Below, piece by piece: positions 16,765 through 25,980 of a stretch of 64,000 nt of DNA. The position numbers were made by a program, and so were the translations under genes. The DNA lies in the NCBI RefSeq assembly GCF_038051945.1, contig NZ_CP150302.1, forward strand, positions 1,178,001 through 1,242,000, written 5' to 3'. The first letter of the stretch is position 1. Every line of letters begins with the position of its first letter. Under the pieces are notes generated by a model, which had not been told where the DNA came from, searched no databases, and saw only the letters and a program-made list of their open reading frames with translations. This DNA comes from Paenibacillus sp. FSL H3-0469. GTDB lineage: Bacteria > Bacillota > Bacilli > Paenibacillales > Paenibacillaceae.

Positions 16765-18303
16765 TTAGGCTCCAGGCCGGATGACTTCGGGTTCTATCCC
16801 TGCTGTCCGGTGAACGCGTGCAGGCTCTGTATTCTCCGGTTCATCCAGCCACCAGTGGAACTCGCCAAGGAGCTGTTCTGCCGCCGCGGGACCGTTAGAT
16901 CCGGCAGGATACAGGTGCAGCGGCAGGCTGCCTTCTGCTGTTGCTTCGATTATAGGCTGAACCCATTGCCAGGACAACTCTACTTCCTCCCAATGAGCGA
17001 AGAAAGTGGCATCGCCAAGCATCGCATCATAGATCAGATTCTCATAAGCCTCCGGCACATCGGGATTGCCCGGCTCATGCTTAATGCTAACCGGCTCAAG
17101 CTCCCCGTGCTGAAGCGGATTCTTGGTATTCAGAGTCAGAGAGATGCCCTCATTCGGACCAATATCAATCACCAGCAGATTAGGGTCAAGCGGCAGCTTG
17201 TTACGGTTCTTGTTATGCACATCATTAAACGGCTCTTTGAATTCTATAACAATCCGTGTGGATTTCTCCTTCAGGCGCTTCCCTGTGCGAATGTAGAACG
17301 GCACATCGTTCCACAGCGGATCTTCGATCCACAGGCGTGCAGCAATATATGTCTCATTCTGAGAAGTAGCTGCAATCCCCGGTTCAGCGGTGTACGCAGG
17401 CACTTGCTGTCCGCGCATCTCCCCGGCTGCATACTGGCCGCGCACTACATGCTGTGTTACCTCTTCAGCGAGCAGGGGGCGGACGGAACGGATGACATGC
17501 CGCTTTTTGCTGCGGACGTCCTCTGGTGTACTGCCCTTCGGAAGCTGCATCGCCATCATCATGAGCAACTGGAGCATATGGTTCTGGAACATGTCGCGCA
17601 GCGCGCCAGCCTTATCATAGTAACCCGCCCGCTCTTCCACACCCACCGTCTCACTGGCGGTAATCTGAACATTCGCGATATAACGGTTCTGCCACAAGGC
17701 CCGCAGCACAGGGTTAGAGTATTTCAGCACCTCCAGGTTCTGCACCATCGGCTTGCCGAGGAAGTGGTCAATACGGAAGATTTCCTCCTCTGCAAAAGCT
17801 GCGCTCAAGCTCTCATTCAGCACGCGTGCCGACTGCAGATCCCGTCCGAACGGCTTCTCGATGATCAGACGTTTCCAGCCCTTGGTATCCCCGAGTCCGC
17901 TGGCATTGATATTACCGGCAATCTCTCCGAAAAATTCGGGACCGACTGACAAATAGAACATCCGGTTCTGCGGAAGCCCCAGTTCTTCCTCCCGGCGCTG
18001 TACATGCCCAAGGAGCTTCACATAATCCTCAGGACGTCCGACATCCAGCACACTATATTCAAAAGCCTGCAGGAAATTCTGCAGCACTGCTGTATCCTCT
18101 ACCGGACGGCGCGAGAAGGTACGCAGCGAATCCAGAACCTGACGCTGGAACGTCTCGTTGGTGAGTTCCCGTCTGCCCAGCCCAATGACTGAGAGAGGAC
18201 CGGAAAGCTTGCCATCAGTAAACAGGTTGTATAGAGCGGGGAAGATTTTCCGCTTCGCCAAGTCCCCGGTTGCGCCAAAAAGTACAAATGTAGATGATTC
18301 CAC
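16765..18303 (-). CDS. zwf: Glucose-6-phosphate 1-dehydrogenase
   Basis: Oxidises glucose 6-phosphate to 6-phosphogluconolactone with NADP. About 512 residues. The nucleotide-binding loop LFGATGDLAKRKIFPALYN is near the start and the active-site motif RIDHFLGK is near residue 180. I place the start at GTG 18303 because GGGAGG lies seven bases upstream. ATG codons at 18309 and 18327 are in frame, but the first is only a base or so from the Shine-Dalgarno and the second has none of note. It is followed by the short gnd gene. Confidence 0.95.
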   Translation of the reverse strand: MESSTFVLFGATGDLAKRKIFPALYNLFTDGKLSGPLSVIGLGRRELTNETFQRQVLDSLRTFSRRPVEDTAVLQNFLQAFEYSVLDVGRPEDYVKLLGHVQRREEELGLPQNRMFYLSVGPEFFGEIAGNINASGLGDTKGWKRLIIEKPFGRDLQSARVLNESLSAAFAEEEIFRIDHFLGKPMVQNLEVLKYSNPVLRALWQNRYIANVQITASETVGVEERAGYYDKAGALRDMFQNHMLQLLMMMAMQLPKGSTPEDVRSKKRHVIRSVRPLLAEEVTQHVVRGQYAAGEMRGQQVPAYTAEPGIAATSQNETYIAARLWIEDPLWNDVPFYIRTGKRLKEKSTRIVIEFKEPFNDVHNKNRNKLPLDPNLLVIDIGPNEGISLTLNTKNPLQHGELEPVSIKHEPGNPDVPEAYENLIYDAMLGDATFFAHWEEVELSWQWVQPIIEATAEGSLPLHLYPAGSNGPAAAEQLLGEFHWWLDEPENTEPARVHRTAGIEPEVIRPGA

Positions 18304-18445
18304 TTTCATTCCTCCCGTTGTTATCATTTTATTATATAGTTACTTATTATTACTCAGGAACTTTTATAACACACATCATACGACTATAAAATCAATTCGT
18401 CAATCTCAATTCGACATTTACGATAATTACCCAAACATGCCAAAT

Positions 18446-18473
18446 AGCAGGCCTTCTATTTAGAAGACCTGCT
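18446..18473 (-). terminator. Hairpin after the germination genes
   Basis: AGCAGGCCTTCT pairs with AGAAGACCTGCT around a four-base loop (one mismatch). On the minus strand it follows the 18481 stop; only a weak ATTT tract comes after it. Confidence 0.5.
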
Positions 18474-18480
18474 GCGTTAC

Positions 18481-18711
18481 TCAGAACCAGGAGGCTACCA
18501 GATCATTGAACGGCTTGTAGATCACCATAATCATCAGCAGCGGGCTTGGCACCTTAATTTTCAGCAATGTGCAGCCCGCAGCAGCGAGTCCGCCAATCCA
18601 GAGGATGAAGTACACCCAGCGGTCCCGCCGCTTCTGCCTGCCCTTCAGGTTAGGGAGATCAATCACCATACAGCCCACAGCCAGGATGAGGAATACCAGT
18701 AACATCAGCAT
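18481..18711 (-). CDS. Small membrane protein at the end of the germination operon
   Basis: 76 residues from the ATG at 18711, preceded by AAGGAG at ten bases. Two hydrophobic segments (LMLLVFLILAVGCMVIDLP and WVYFILWIGGLAAAGC) and a third weaker one near LLMIMVIY predict an integral membrane protein. It overlaps the end of the GerC-type gene, so it is translationally coupled. Small membrane proteins accompany some germination receptors; I do not recognise this one and infer a link only from the operon. Confidence 0.65.
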   Translation of the reverse strand: MLMLLVFLILAVGCMVIDLPNLKGRQKRRDRWVYFILWIGGLAAAGCTLLKIKVPSPLLMIMVIYKPFNDLVASWF

Positions 18712-18718
18712 TGCAGGA

Positions 18719-19936
18719 TCACTCCTTGATTTCATCGATGAAAGAATTATCGATCGTTCCAATCCGGTTAATGGTTACAGCGGCTTTGTAATGCACGGGC
18801 AGGCTTTTGAGATATTCATCATTTTCTTTTACGCTGGACCATATTTTAGGGCTCTTGCGGTATATCAACTGGCCGAACCCAAAAACATCAGCATTATACC
18901 GCTCAGTTATGTTCTTCACTGCCGCTTCCATCCGCTCTACAATCCGCTCCTGCGTCTTCAGCTCCAGCTCATGGATTTTACTCTCGGTATCAATCTTGTC
19001 CGGACCTTCAATTTCCTGCACATTGCATAACGCCTCCACACTCAGAAAAATATGCGGCTCGCCGTCAATAATCTTCACCTTACGATTGGTTGTTGTGTCC
19101 AGCGCCTCCATTACAATCAGGCTTCCATTCTTGTCTTTGAAGTACCCTGTATTCTTGGTTACATTATCAATTACGTAATTGTATCCGACGGTTACTGCAT
19201 CATCCATCCAGCCGATCAGCTTATCCCCTTTGAAAATGGCCACACTTTTATAGCGGAGTCTTGTATCCGGATTGGTCCGTTCAATATTACTCTTGCCGGC
19301 GCCTGCCTCAGGATCTCCCTCTATCTCAACGCCTGTCAGGACGGGGTTCCTTCCTTCATAGATCAGATCCTCAATGAATTCGTCCAATGTGACTGCAATA
19401 GTCCTGGACGAGATTCTGTAGGACTTGTCCAGTGAATTGAATAGCTTGTTCGCAGGCAGCCGGTCCAGCGGTGTCAGCACTTTCAGCACATTCGCCGCAG
19501 TAGACTTCCGCGCCACCATGACGTAGAAATCCATACGAGGCTCGCGGCTTCTCTTTAATACATCCAGGGTCTCGCCCACCCCCTGGCGTGCCAGTTCCTC
19601 ACCTATAACCAGTACACGAATATGGCCCATATAAGGCGAACGTGAACTGACCAGATTGAATTTGCGCAGCGATTCATACACCGTTTTAACCTTGAAGGAA
19701 TAGAACACTACAGGAACTCCGCTTCCGCCTGAACCCCCGGCACTCTGGGATGTAATCGAGGAAGGGATCACTACCTGCATGGAGACCAGGTAGCCGTCCT
19801 CCGCCTTGTCGAGACCCAGTGCGATTACAAATGCCAATTCGTTGAGCTCCTTTCGCTCCCAGCACCCGCTGAGCAGCATAGGCAGCAGCAATATAGGGAT
19901 GCAAGCAGCCAGCGCCTTCACCATTCGTTTCTTCAT
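18719..19936 (-). CDS. Spore germination receptor lipoprotein, GerC family
   Basis: The C subunit of a nutrient germinant receptor in the inner spore membrane. I start it at ATG 19936: this gives MKKRMVKALAACIPILLLP, a signal peptide ending in lipobox LLSGC, while the longer frame adds only sequence overlapping the A-subunit gene. 405 residues, normal for Ger(x)C. Typical motifs are CWERKELNELAFVIALGLDK near the N-terminus and NSFIDEIKE at the end. Its ATG overlaps the GerA-type stop (ATGA). The germinant cannot be told from the sequence. Confidence 0.93.
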   Translation of the reverse strand: MKKRMVKALAACIPILLLPMLLSGCWERKELNELAFVIALGLDKAEDGYLVSMQVVIPSSITSQSAGGSGGSGVPVVFYSFKVKTVYESLRKFNLVSSRSPYMGHIRVLVIGEELARQGVGETLDVLKRSREPRMDFYVMVARKSTAANVLKVLTPLDRLPANKLFNSLDKSYRISSRTIAVTLDEFIEDLIYEGRNPVLTGVEIEGDPEAGAGKSNIERTNPDTRLRYKSVAIFKGDKLIGWMDDAVTVGYNYVIDNVTKNTGYFKDKNGSLIVMEALDTTTNRKVKIIDGEPHIFLSVEALCNVQEIEGPDKIDTESKIHELELKTQERIVERMEAAVKNITERYNADVFGFGQLIYRKSPKIWSSVKENDEYLKSLPVHYKAAVTINRIGTIDNSFIDEIKE

Positions 19937-21447
19937 CTTAAGTTCCCCCCGCGCTTGGGAGGAGCCTGCCGCTGCAGATTCTGCGTGCGGTTCTGCCGGG
20001 GTCTGGTGCGCAGGAGCGGCCAGGTCAGCCTGAAGATGGAATCCTTGAGATCTTCGCGGACGAAGGGGCCGATCGGACTCATATAGGGCACACCAAATGA
20101 ACGCAGGCTTACGAGATGCAGCACCAGCACGAACACTCCGCATAGAATCCCGTATAATCCCATGAACCCGGCCAGCATGATCAACAAGAACCGTATCATT
20201 CTCGCGGCCACTGACATTCCAGCTTCAGGGATAACAAAGCTTGAAATCGCTGTAATCGATACAATGATGACCATGGCCGAGGAGATGAACCCGGCGGCAA
20301 CGGCCGCTTGCCCGATGACCAGCGTGCCGACGATAGAGACCGCCTGTCCAACATTCTTCGGAATCCGCACCCCCGCCTCCCGCAGAATTTCATAGGTCAG
20401 CTCCATCATCACTGCTTCGACAAAAGCCGGAAACGGCACCGTCTCCCGCTGGGCAGCCAGACTGATAACCAGATTGGTTGGAATCATCTCCTGATGATAG
20501 GTGGTGATTGCTACATAGAAGGCAGGAGCGAACATCGTCAGGAAAAAGGCCAGAAACCGTACCCACCGCAGCAACGAGGAGATATCCGCCCGTTGATAAT
20601 AATCCTCTGCCGACTGGAAAAAGGAAACAAACACCGTCGGAGCCAGCAGCACAAAAGGGGTGCCGTCCACGAGAATAGCTACCTTCCCTTCCAGGATACC
20701 TCCGGCTATCGTATCGGGACGGTCACTGTTATAGATTGTGGGAAAAGGCGTAGCCGCCGTATCCTGAATGAACTCCTCAATATAACCGCTCTCCAGAATA
20801 CTGTCGGTATCAATCGCCTCCAACCGGCGCTTAACCTCCTCGACCAGCTCAGGATTGGCAATATGCTTCAAATACATGATTGATACGCTGGTCTGGGTTA
20901 CACGCCCGATCTGCATCGTTTCGAGCCATAGCTGGCTGTCTTTGATTTTGCGGCGGATCAAGGCTGTGTTGGTTCGCAGGTTCTCCGTGAAGCCCTCCAT
21001 TGGCCCGCGCACGACCGACTGCGAGTTGGGTTCACTTACATTACGGTCCTCCCAGCCGGGCAGGCCGATGCGCAGCGCTTCTGCCGACCCCTCCACCATG
21101 ATCATCACATTGCCGGATAACAGATCATGAATGAAGGGGACATAGTCCCGGACGATAGTAACATCTCCAGCCAACAGTACGCGCTTGCTGAGAAGCTCTA
21201 TTTTCCGCTCAGGACTCTCTGCTTCCAGCAGATCACAGATCCTACCTTCCTGCAGCGAATACAGAATGGAGTTATGCAGCAGCTGATTGTCAATAAGACC
21301 ATCTATATAGAATACATTAAGCTCCGTATGTTCTCCCAGCTGCAGCCGTTTGCTGACCAGATCTGTGCTCTGGCCGAGCAGCCGGGACAGTTGTTCCTCA
21401 TTGGCCTCCAGCCGTGCGGATAATTTGCCGTTCGCTTCATCCTTCAT
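19933..21447 (-). CDS. Spore germination receptor A subunit, GerA family
   Basis: 504 residues. The N-terminal half is the soluble GerA domain (LNVFYIDGLIDNQLLHNSIL to NSQSVVRGPMEGFTENLRTN, with the family's RGP-EGF motif). The C-terminal half has five or more membrane segments (WVRFLAFFLTMFAPAFYVAI, AVSIVGTLVIGQAAVAAGF, GLYGILCGVFVLVLHLVSL). It would form the receptor with the C subunit and a B subunit. GAGGGTG precedes ATG. The B-type gene is not downstream as usual; it lies on the other strand 180 bases upstream. Confidence 0.95.
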   Translation of the reverse strand: MKDEANGKLSARLEANEEQLSRLLGQSTDLVSKRLQLGEHTELNVFYIDGLIDNQLLHNSILYSLQEGRICDLLEAESPERKIELLSKRVLLAGDVTIVRDYVPFIHDLLSGNVMIMVEGSAEALRIGLPGWEDRNVSEPNSQSVVRGPMEGFTENLRTNTALIRRKIKDSQLWLETMQIGRVTQTSVSIMYLKHIANPELVEEVKRRLEAIDTDSILESGYIEEFIQDTAATPFPTIYNSDRPDTIAGGILEGKVAILVDGTPFVLLAPTVFVSFFQSAEDYYQRADISSLLRWVRFLAFFLTMFAPAFYVAITTYHQEMIPTNLVISLAAQRETVPFPAFVEAVMMELTYEILREAGVRIPKNVGQAVSIVGTLVIGQAAVAAGFISSAMVIIVSITAISSFVIPEAGMSVAARMIRFLLIMLAGFMGLYGILCGVFVLVLHLVSLRSFGVPYMSPIGPFVREDLKDSIFRLTWPLLRTRPRQNRTQNLQRQAPPKRGGNLR

Positions 21448-21627
21448 GCAGCTTCACCCTCTTCATTTGAGCAATTCGGTACGTTGATAGTTTGGTTGAA
21501 ACGCTAGTTAATTATTCCGCTGCTGAACACAAGACAATGAGCACATAATTTCTGGAAGGAGCTGTCATACTAAGAAGATTGCAGCAAAGCAACCTTATGA
21601 CTTGTTAAAGGAAAGGAGGAGCGTTAG

Positions 21628-22734
21628 GTGGGTATTGAAAAAGAACGAATCAGCACCGCGCAGATGGTCATTCTCGGTCTGTTCACTTTCATCGGGGATA
21701 TGGCTCTGGTCTATCCGACCACCATGACGGCCGAAGCCCATCAGGATGCCTGGATCGCCGCACTGATCAGCATACCGCTTGGCATGGCCCTTATTTATCT
21801 GCTAATCAATGTAGCGAACATCAGTCCAAACCAAACCATAATTGAGATCAGTCAGCAGGTGCTGGGAAAATGGGCGGGCATTGCAGTAGGCTTATTCTAT
21901 CTGAATTTCTTCGTCCTGGCCGCCTCGACATATGTGCGCGAAATGGAGGATTTCCTGACCACCCAGATCTATGAGGGGACACCGGGCGGAGTCATCCGGT
22001 TTATGAGTCTTGTCATCCTGGTGTATGGCCTGCGTCTGGGACTGGAGGTGGTGGGCAGGGCGGCACAGGTGTTTTTTCCGCTGTTTGCCCTATTCCTGGT
22101 CTCGCTGATGGTCCTCTTATTTCCGCAGGTTCAGATAGACCGGCTGTACCCGATGATGACCACGCCGCTGCCCGGGATGCTGCATACCATTATGTTTGGG
22201 GTCTTTTACCCGTTCGGGGAGCTGTGCGTCTTCTTAATGGTGTATCCCTTTACCCGCAAGAACAGCAAGATCAATCGTGACATCTTCATTGCACTCTTCG
22301 CGGGATCCGTTGGGCTGAATCTGATTCTGTTCCTCTCGCTGACCGTGCTGGGCGTCTATTTCTCGGAGCATAATTTCTATGCCGCCTATATCCTGGCCCA
22401 AAAAATCAATGTTGCCAACTTCCTGCAACGGCTGGAAGCGCTCATGGCCACCGCCTGGATTATTACCACTTATTTCAAAACAGCGCTATATTTCTATGCC
22501 TTCGTCCTGGGGACTGCACAAATGTTCAAGCTGAAAAGCCACCGTCCGCTGATCTTCCCGGTTGCCTTCCTGATCTATGGACTGTCCCAGCTCAGCTCCA
22601 ATGATATTGTTTTTTATGTAAAAGAAATTCCGGCCTATTGGGTCGATTGGAACCTCACACTCTCCTTCGTTCTCCCATTGACGATCCTTATCGTCTATAA
22701 GTTTAGAAAACGCAAACCTGCCTCACAAGGATAA
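21628..22734 (+). CDS. Spore germination receptor B subunit, GerB family permease
   Basis: 368 residues with about ten membrane helices of the amino-acid permease (APC) fold; B subunits bind germinants. Motifs are ISTAQMVILGLFTFIGDMAL at the start and PFGELCVFLMVYPF in the middle. It begins with GTG after GGAAAGGAGGAG. It is transcribed divergently from the A and C genes, while most receptor operons are A-C-B or A-B-C on one strand. Whether the three form one receptor is inferred. Confidence 0.92.
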   Translation: MGIEKERISTAQMVILGLFTFIGDMALVYPTTMTAEAHQDAWIAALISIPLGMALIYLLINVANISPNQTIIEISQQVLGKWAGIAVGLFYLNFFVLAASTYVREMEDFLTTQIYEGTPGGVIRFMSLVILVYGLRLGLEVVGRAAQVFFPLFALFLVSLMVLLFPQVQIDRLYPMMTTPLPGMLHTIMFGVFYPFGELCVFLMVYPFTRKNSKINRDIFIALFAGSVGLNLILFLSLTVLGVYFSEHNFYAAYILAQKINVANFLQRLEALMATAWIITTYFKTALYFYAFVLGTAQMFKLKSHRPLIFPVAFLIYGLSQLSSNDIVFYVKEIPAYWVDWNLTLSFVLPLTILIVYKFRKRKPASQG

Positions 22735-22832
22735 AAGAAGGAGCTGTTACTGTAGCGTTCTCCCGGCAGGTCCCCTATAATAGGAAGCAGTGAAATGTTT
22801 CTATTTTGTCATTGTGGGGGATGAACTGCAGC

Positions 22833-23693
22833 ATGATGAAACAGCTGTTCGAGCCTGTACTGTTCGATAACCGGCAGTCGCTGATCTGGGACTACCGGAT
22901 CTATACCGATGATCATTACAAAGGGTATTACCACTGGCACCAGTGCTGTGAAATCATGTTCGTGCACCGGGGTCAAGGCAGTATTGTAGTCAACCAGCAG
23001 ATGTATGATATCCGTCCGGGGATGCTATTCTTTTTCCAGCCCTATCAGCTGCACCGGATCTATTCGGAGGTCTCTGCGGAGCGTCCGTTCGTACGCACGA
23101 TCTTCTATCTCGACCCGCATACTGCCGAGCAGCTGCTACAGGGCTTCCCCAAACGCAAGGCTGTCTTCTCTGCGCTCTGGCAGGGCAATAATCCCTCTTG
23201 CGGCTTCGATCTCAGTGACCGTATGGAGACCATGGAATGGATCTGCGCGAATTATAACCAGTGCCGGAGCAAGAGCACCGGGGAAGAGACTGAAGATATC
23301 TCCATGCTCCTTCTCCAGCTCCTCAGCTGTCTGGGGACTGGAGAACAGTCGCTGATCCACGCCGGAGACAAGCGGCAGCTTCGCTATTCGGAGCAGATCA
23401 TGAACTGGATCGAAGCCCATTACCACGAGGAGATTAGTCTGGAGCAGCTGGCAGCAGAGACCCATCTGTCGAAATCTTACGTGTCGCGGATTTTTCATCA
23501 GGAGACCGGCGGACGGCTCGTAGATTATCTTACAGCCCGGCGGCTCAAGCAGGCCTGCCGGCTGCTGGAGACCACGGACCTGACGGTGGAACGGATCGGC
23601 AGTGCTGTCGGATTCCCGAATCCCTCCTACTTCAACCAGCTGTTCAAGCGGGTGCTTGGCCTTTCTCCGCTGCAATACCGCAAGGGAAGCTGA
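22833..23693 (+). CDS. AraC family regulator, probably of the GH88 gene
   Basis: About 286 residues from the ATG pair at 22833 (an ATG at 22821 is also possible). The N-terminal cupin-type sensor (YKGYYHWHQCCEIMFVHRGQG, PGMLFFFQPYQLHRI) and two C-terminal helix-turn-helix motifs (SLEQLAAETHLSKSYVSRIF; VERIGSAVGFPNPSYFNQLF) are complete. It stands 118 bases upstream of the GH88 gene on the same strand, so that gene is its likely target. Confidence 0.88.
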   Translation: MMKQLFEPVLFDNRQSLIWDYRIYTDDHYKGYYHWHQCCEIMFVHRGQGSIVVNQQMYDIRPGMLFFFQPYQLHRIYSEVSAERPFVRTIFYLDPHTAEQLLQGFPKRKAVFSALWQGNNPSCGFDLSDRMETMEWICANYNQCRSKSTGEETEDISMLLLQLLSCLGTGEQSLIHAGDKRQLRYSEQIMNWIEAHYHEEISLEQLAAETHLSKSYVSRIFHQETGGRLVDYLTARRLKQACRLLETTDLTVERIGSAVGFPNPSYFNQLFKRVLGLSPLQYRKGS

Positions 23694-23811
23694 GAGCCCC
23701 TGAGGGAAAACAGGACAATAAAACAACATTTCGTGATATTAAATGACAACTTTCGGTTCGTCATAGGCGTTATACTGAGGCCATAATCTAATGCATGTGG
23801 AGGCTTCAGCG

Positions 23812-24918
23812 ATGACTACAGCTTATTGGCAGGGAGTAATGAACAAGCTGGATACGAAGGTATCCAAGATGATAGAGCAGTTGGGCGGAAGAAGCCCGCA
23901 TATGGCCGGAGAAGATGGCCTGTTCGACAATCCCGCTACGGACTGGTGGACCTCCGGCTTCTGGCCGGGAATGCTCTGGGTCATGCAGGATATGACAGGC
24001 AAGGATCTATATAAGAACGCTGCATGGGACTTTGACGAAACGATTGGACAATGGTTCGCGAAGCCGACCGAAGAGCTGCATCACGACGTCGGCTTTCAGT
24101 TCCTGGCTACTGCGGTAATCAAGCATACGCTGACCGGTGACGCGGAGGGCTTGCGCCGGGGACTGGAAGCGGCTAACTATCTGGCTGCTCGTTATAATCC
24201 TGCGGGCGGGTTCATCCGCGCCTGGAACGGGGACAAGCACGGCTGGGTCATCATCGACTGCATGATGAACATCTCGCTGCTGTTCTGGGCCAGCCGGGTA
24301 ACCGGTGATCCGCGCTACCGTCATATTGCGGTCAGCCATGCCGGGACTGCCATGACGTATGGTGTGCGCGAGGACGGGTCCACCAAGCATATTCTCTCCT
24401 TCGATGCCGCTACCGGTGCTTATATTGAGAATTTCGGCGGACAGGGATATTCGCCTGAATCCTGCTGGAGCCGGGGTTCAGCCTGGGGGCTGTACGGCTT
24501 CACGAACACTTACCGCCACACCGGGGACGCGCGCTTCTTGAATACCGCCAAGCGCATCGCCCATTACTTCATCGCGGCTCTCCCGGAAGATCACGTCCCG
24601 CACTGGGACTTCCGGCTGGCAGATGACAAGCGTATGGCCAGAGACAGCTCGGCCGCCGCGATTGCCGCCTCTGGCCTCCTGGAGCTCGCAGAGCTTGTGC
24701 CGCCGGGCGAGAAACGTGTCTATGCGGATGCCGCAGAGCGTATTCTGCGTTCGCTGACCGAGAGCTACGCTACCTGGGAGCAGCCCGGGCATGAAGCCAT
24801 CCTGCTGCATGGCGCAGTCAGCGGCGACTCCCACATGGATGTGTCGCTGATCTACGGCGACTACTTCTACGTTGAAGCTGTAGCGAAGCTGAACGGCTGG
24901 AAGCACCGGGTGTTCTAG
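23812..24918 (+). CDS. Unsaturated glucuronyl hydrolase, GH88
   Basis: Removes the 4,5-unsaturated uronic acid left at the non-reducing end after polysaccharide lyases cut. 368 residues from ATG 23812, chosen for GGAGG eight bases upstream; no signal peptide, so cytoplasmic, acting on imported oligosaccharides. The (alpha/alpha)6 pattern is clear (FDNPATDWWTSGFWPGMLW, GYSPESCWSRGSAWGLYGF). Asp92 (ELHHDVGF) and Asp149 (VIIDCMMN) correspond to the two catalytic aspartates known in the Bacillus enzyme. The released 4-deoxy uronate would enter the KduI/KduD route encoded at 36085-38502. Confidence 0.92.
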   Translation: MTTAYWQGVMNKLDTKVSKMIEQLGGRSPHMAGEDGLFDNPATDWWTSGFWPGMLWVMQDMTGKDLYKNAAWDFDETIGQWFAKPTEELHHDVGFQFLATAVIKHTLTGDAEGLRRGLEAANYLAARYNPAGGFIRAWNGDKHGWVIIDCMMNISLLFWASRVTGDPRYRHIAVSHAGTAMTYGVREDGSTKHILSFDAATGAYIENFGGQGYSPESCWSRGSAWGLYGFTNTYRHTGDARFLNTAKRIAHYFIAALPEDHVPHWDFRLADDKRMARDSSAAAIAASGLLELAELVPPGEKRVYADAAERILRSLTESYATWEQPGHEAILLHGAVSGDSHMDVSLIYGDYFYVEAVAKLNGWKHRVF

Positions 24919-24960
24919 TCTGGCTGGAAGCAGGCACAGACAGCTTGCATGGACGCGCGG

Positions 24961-25258
24961 GCCGAATGTAATCGGAAAACCGATTACATTCGGCTCTGCG
25001 TGGGCATGCGGGCTCAATGTTATCGGAAAACCGATTACATTCGGCACTGTGCAGGCGTGTGGGCACAATGTAATCGGAAAACCGATTACATTCGGCTCTG
25101 CGCAGGCGTGTGGGCACAATGTAATCGGAAAACCGATTACATTCGGCACTGCGCAGGCGTGTGGGCACAATGTAATCGGAAAACCGATTACATTCGGCAC
25201 TGCGCAGGCGTGTGGGCACAATGTAATCGGAAAACCGATTACATTCGGCGCTGCGTGA
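24961..25258. repeat. Six-unit tandem array, 51-bp period, with hairpin cores
   Basis: AATGTWATCGGAAAA begins at 24965, 25016, 25067, 25118, 25169 and 25220, exactly 51 bases each time. It is followed by CCGATTACATTCGGC, so every unit carries an 11-pair palindrome with loop AAAA (one mismatch in the second unit). In the first unit the stem extends to 15 pairs (24961-24975 with 24980-24994). The linkers (CTGCGCAGGCGTGTGGGCAC) are also repeated. It fills the gap between GH88 and the AlaX-like gene. All six frames stay largely open with 17-residue periodicity, which I regard as a by-product. Confidence 0.95.
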
Positions 25259-25276
25259 GCATGTGGCCCAGTTGTT

Positions 25277-25918
25277 TTAAATACATAAATAAATTTCGAT
25301 TCTTTCTTTCCCTCTCCCGATATTGTTACGCTTTAACTTTATTTCTCCAACTTCACCTGTTTTCTTCAAGTGAGTTCCACCGCAGGGAACCTTTGAGAAG
25401 CCTTTAACTTCCCAATATCTTCTTCCATTTCCTTCATCGCTGAAGGCACTAATAATATCTAGGTTTGCCTCAATAATCTTACGGAATTCTTTCTCGATCA
25501 AAGAAAATGATTTTGAAATATTCTCGTGCCAAGCAAAATCGATTCGGGCTTTATCCTGAGAGATATGAGCGCCTATTTTCTCAATACCTGTCAACTGTTT
25601 ATAAGCTAATTCTAATACAACCTCCGCAGCAAAATGTAGTCTCATAAGTCTGTAACGACGATCCCAATCTACGGTCATAGATACTACATCACCAACCTTT
25701 AAGTCATGCCCTTCTTCAAGGGTATAAATGATTTCATGACCCTCTTTTTTGGCTTGATGTACAGAATACCCGTGAATCAATCCTGTATCACTCTCTTGTC
25801 CTCCAGAGAATGCATACAAGATGGTTCTTTCCACTGTAATGTCATTGCCGTTAACACTGGATATACGAGTATCTAATTTCGTTAAATATGGGTTAGTCCA
25901 AAATACTTTTTCAACCAT
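25277..25918 (-). CDS. AlaX-like alanyl-tRNA editing domain protein
   Basis: 213 residues resembling the editing (second additional) domain of alanyl-tRNA synthetase. Free-standing relatives remove serine or glycine from mischarged tRNA-Ala. The C-terminal zinc motif Cys179-x3-His183 (VPCGGTHLKKTGE) and the start motif FSGGQESDTG are seen. The first zinc motif, normally His-x3-His, reads His95-Phe-Ala-Ala-Glu99 (LHFAAEVVLELAY). I recall similar HFAAE variants in a subgroup of Firmicute proteins, so activity is uncertain. The gene is clearly AT-richer than its neighbours, which suggests transfer. A promoter with a perfect TATAAT lies upstream. Confidence 0.85.
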   Translation of the reverse strand: MVEKVFWTNPYLTKLDTRISSVNGNDITVERTILYAFSGGQESDTGLIHGYSVHQAKKEGHEIIYTLEEGHDLKVGDVVSMTVDWDRRYRLMRLHFAAEVVLELAYKQLTGIEKIGAHISQDKARIDFAWHENISKSFSLIEKEFRKIIEANLDIISAFSDEGNGRRYWEVKGFSKVPCGGTHLKKTGEVGEIKLKRNNIGRGKERIEIYLCI

Positions 25919-25941
25919 ATCAGCACCTCTATACTTATTTT

Positions 25942-25980
25942 GTTTATTATATTATACAAAAATAACAATATAATAAACAA
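25942..25980 (-). promoter_or_regulatory. Promoter and 12-bp inverted repeat upstream of the AlaX-like gene
   Basis: On the minus strand TTGTTT (25980-25975), an 18-base spacer and TATAAT (25956-25951) form a strong promoter 33 bases before the ATG. GTTTATTATATT (25942-25953) and AATATAATAAAC (25967-25978) are perfect reverse complements 13 bases apart and cover both promoter boxes, so a repressor could bind there. Confidence 0.7.

Noticed and set aside
16810..17949. 379-residue frame antisense to zwf
   Set aside because: Same reason: zwf is certain and the antisense product has no recognisable features.
24961..25258. CRISPR array
   Set aside because: The DNA between hairpins is itself repeated, so there are no distinct spacers, and no cas genes are present.
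24478..25407. Long open frames on both strands across the six-unit array
   Set aside because: Several frames are open at once because the repeated unit lacks stops; no start with a ribosome site and no family resemblance. One also runs antisense into GH88.
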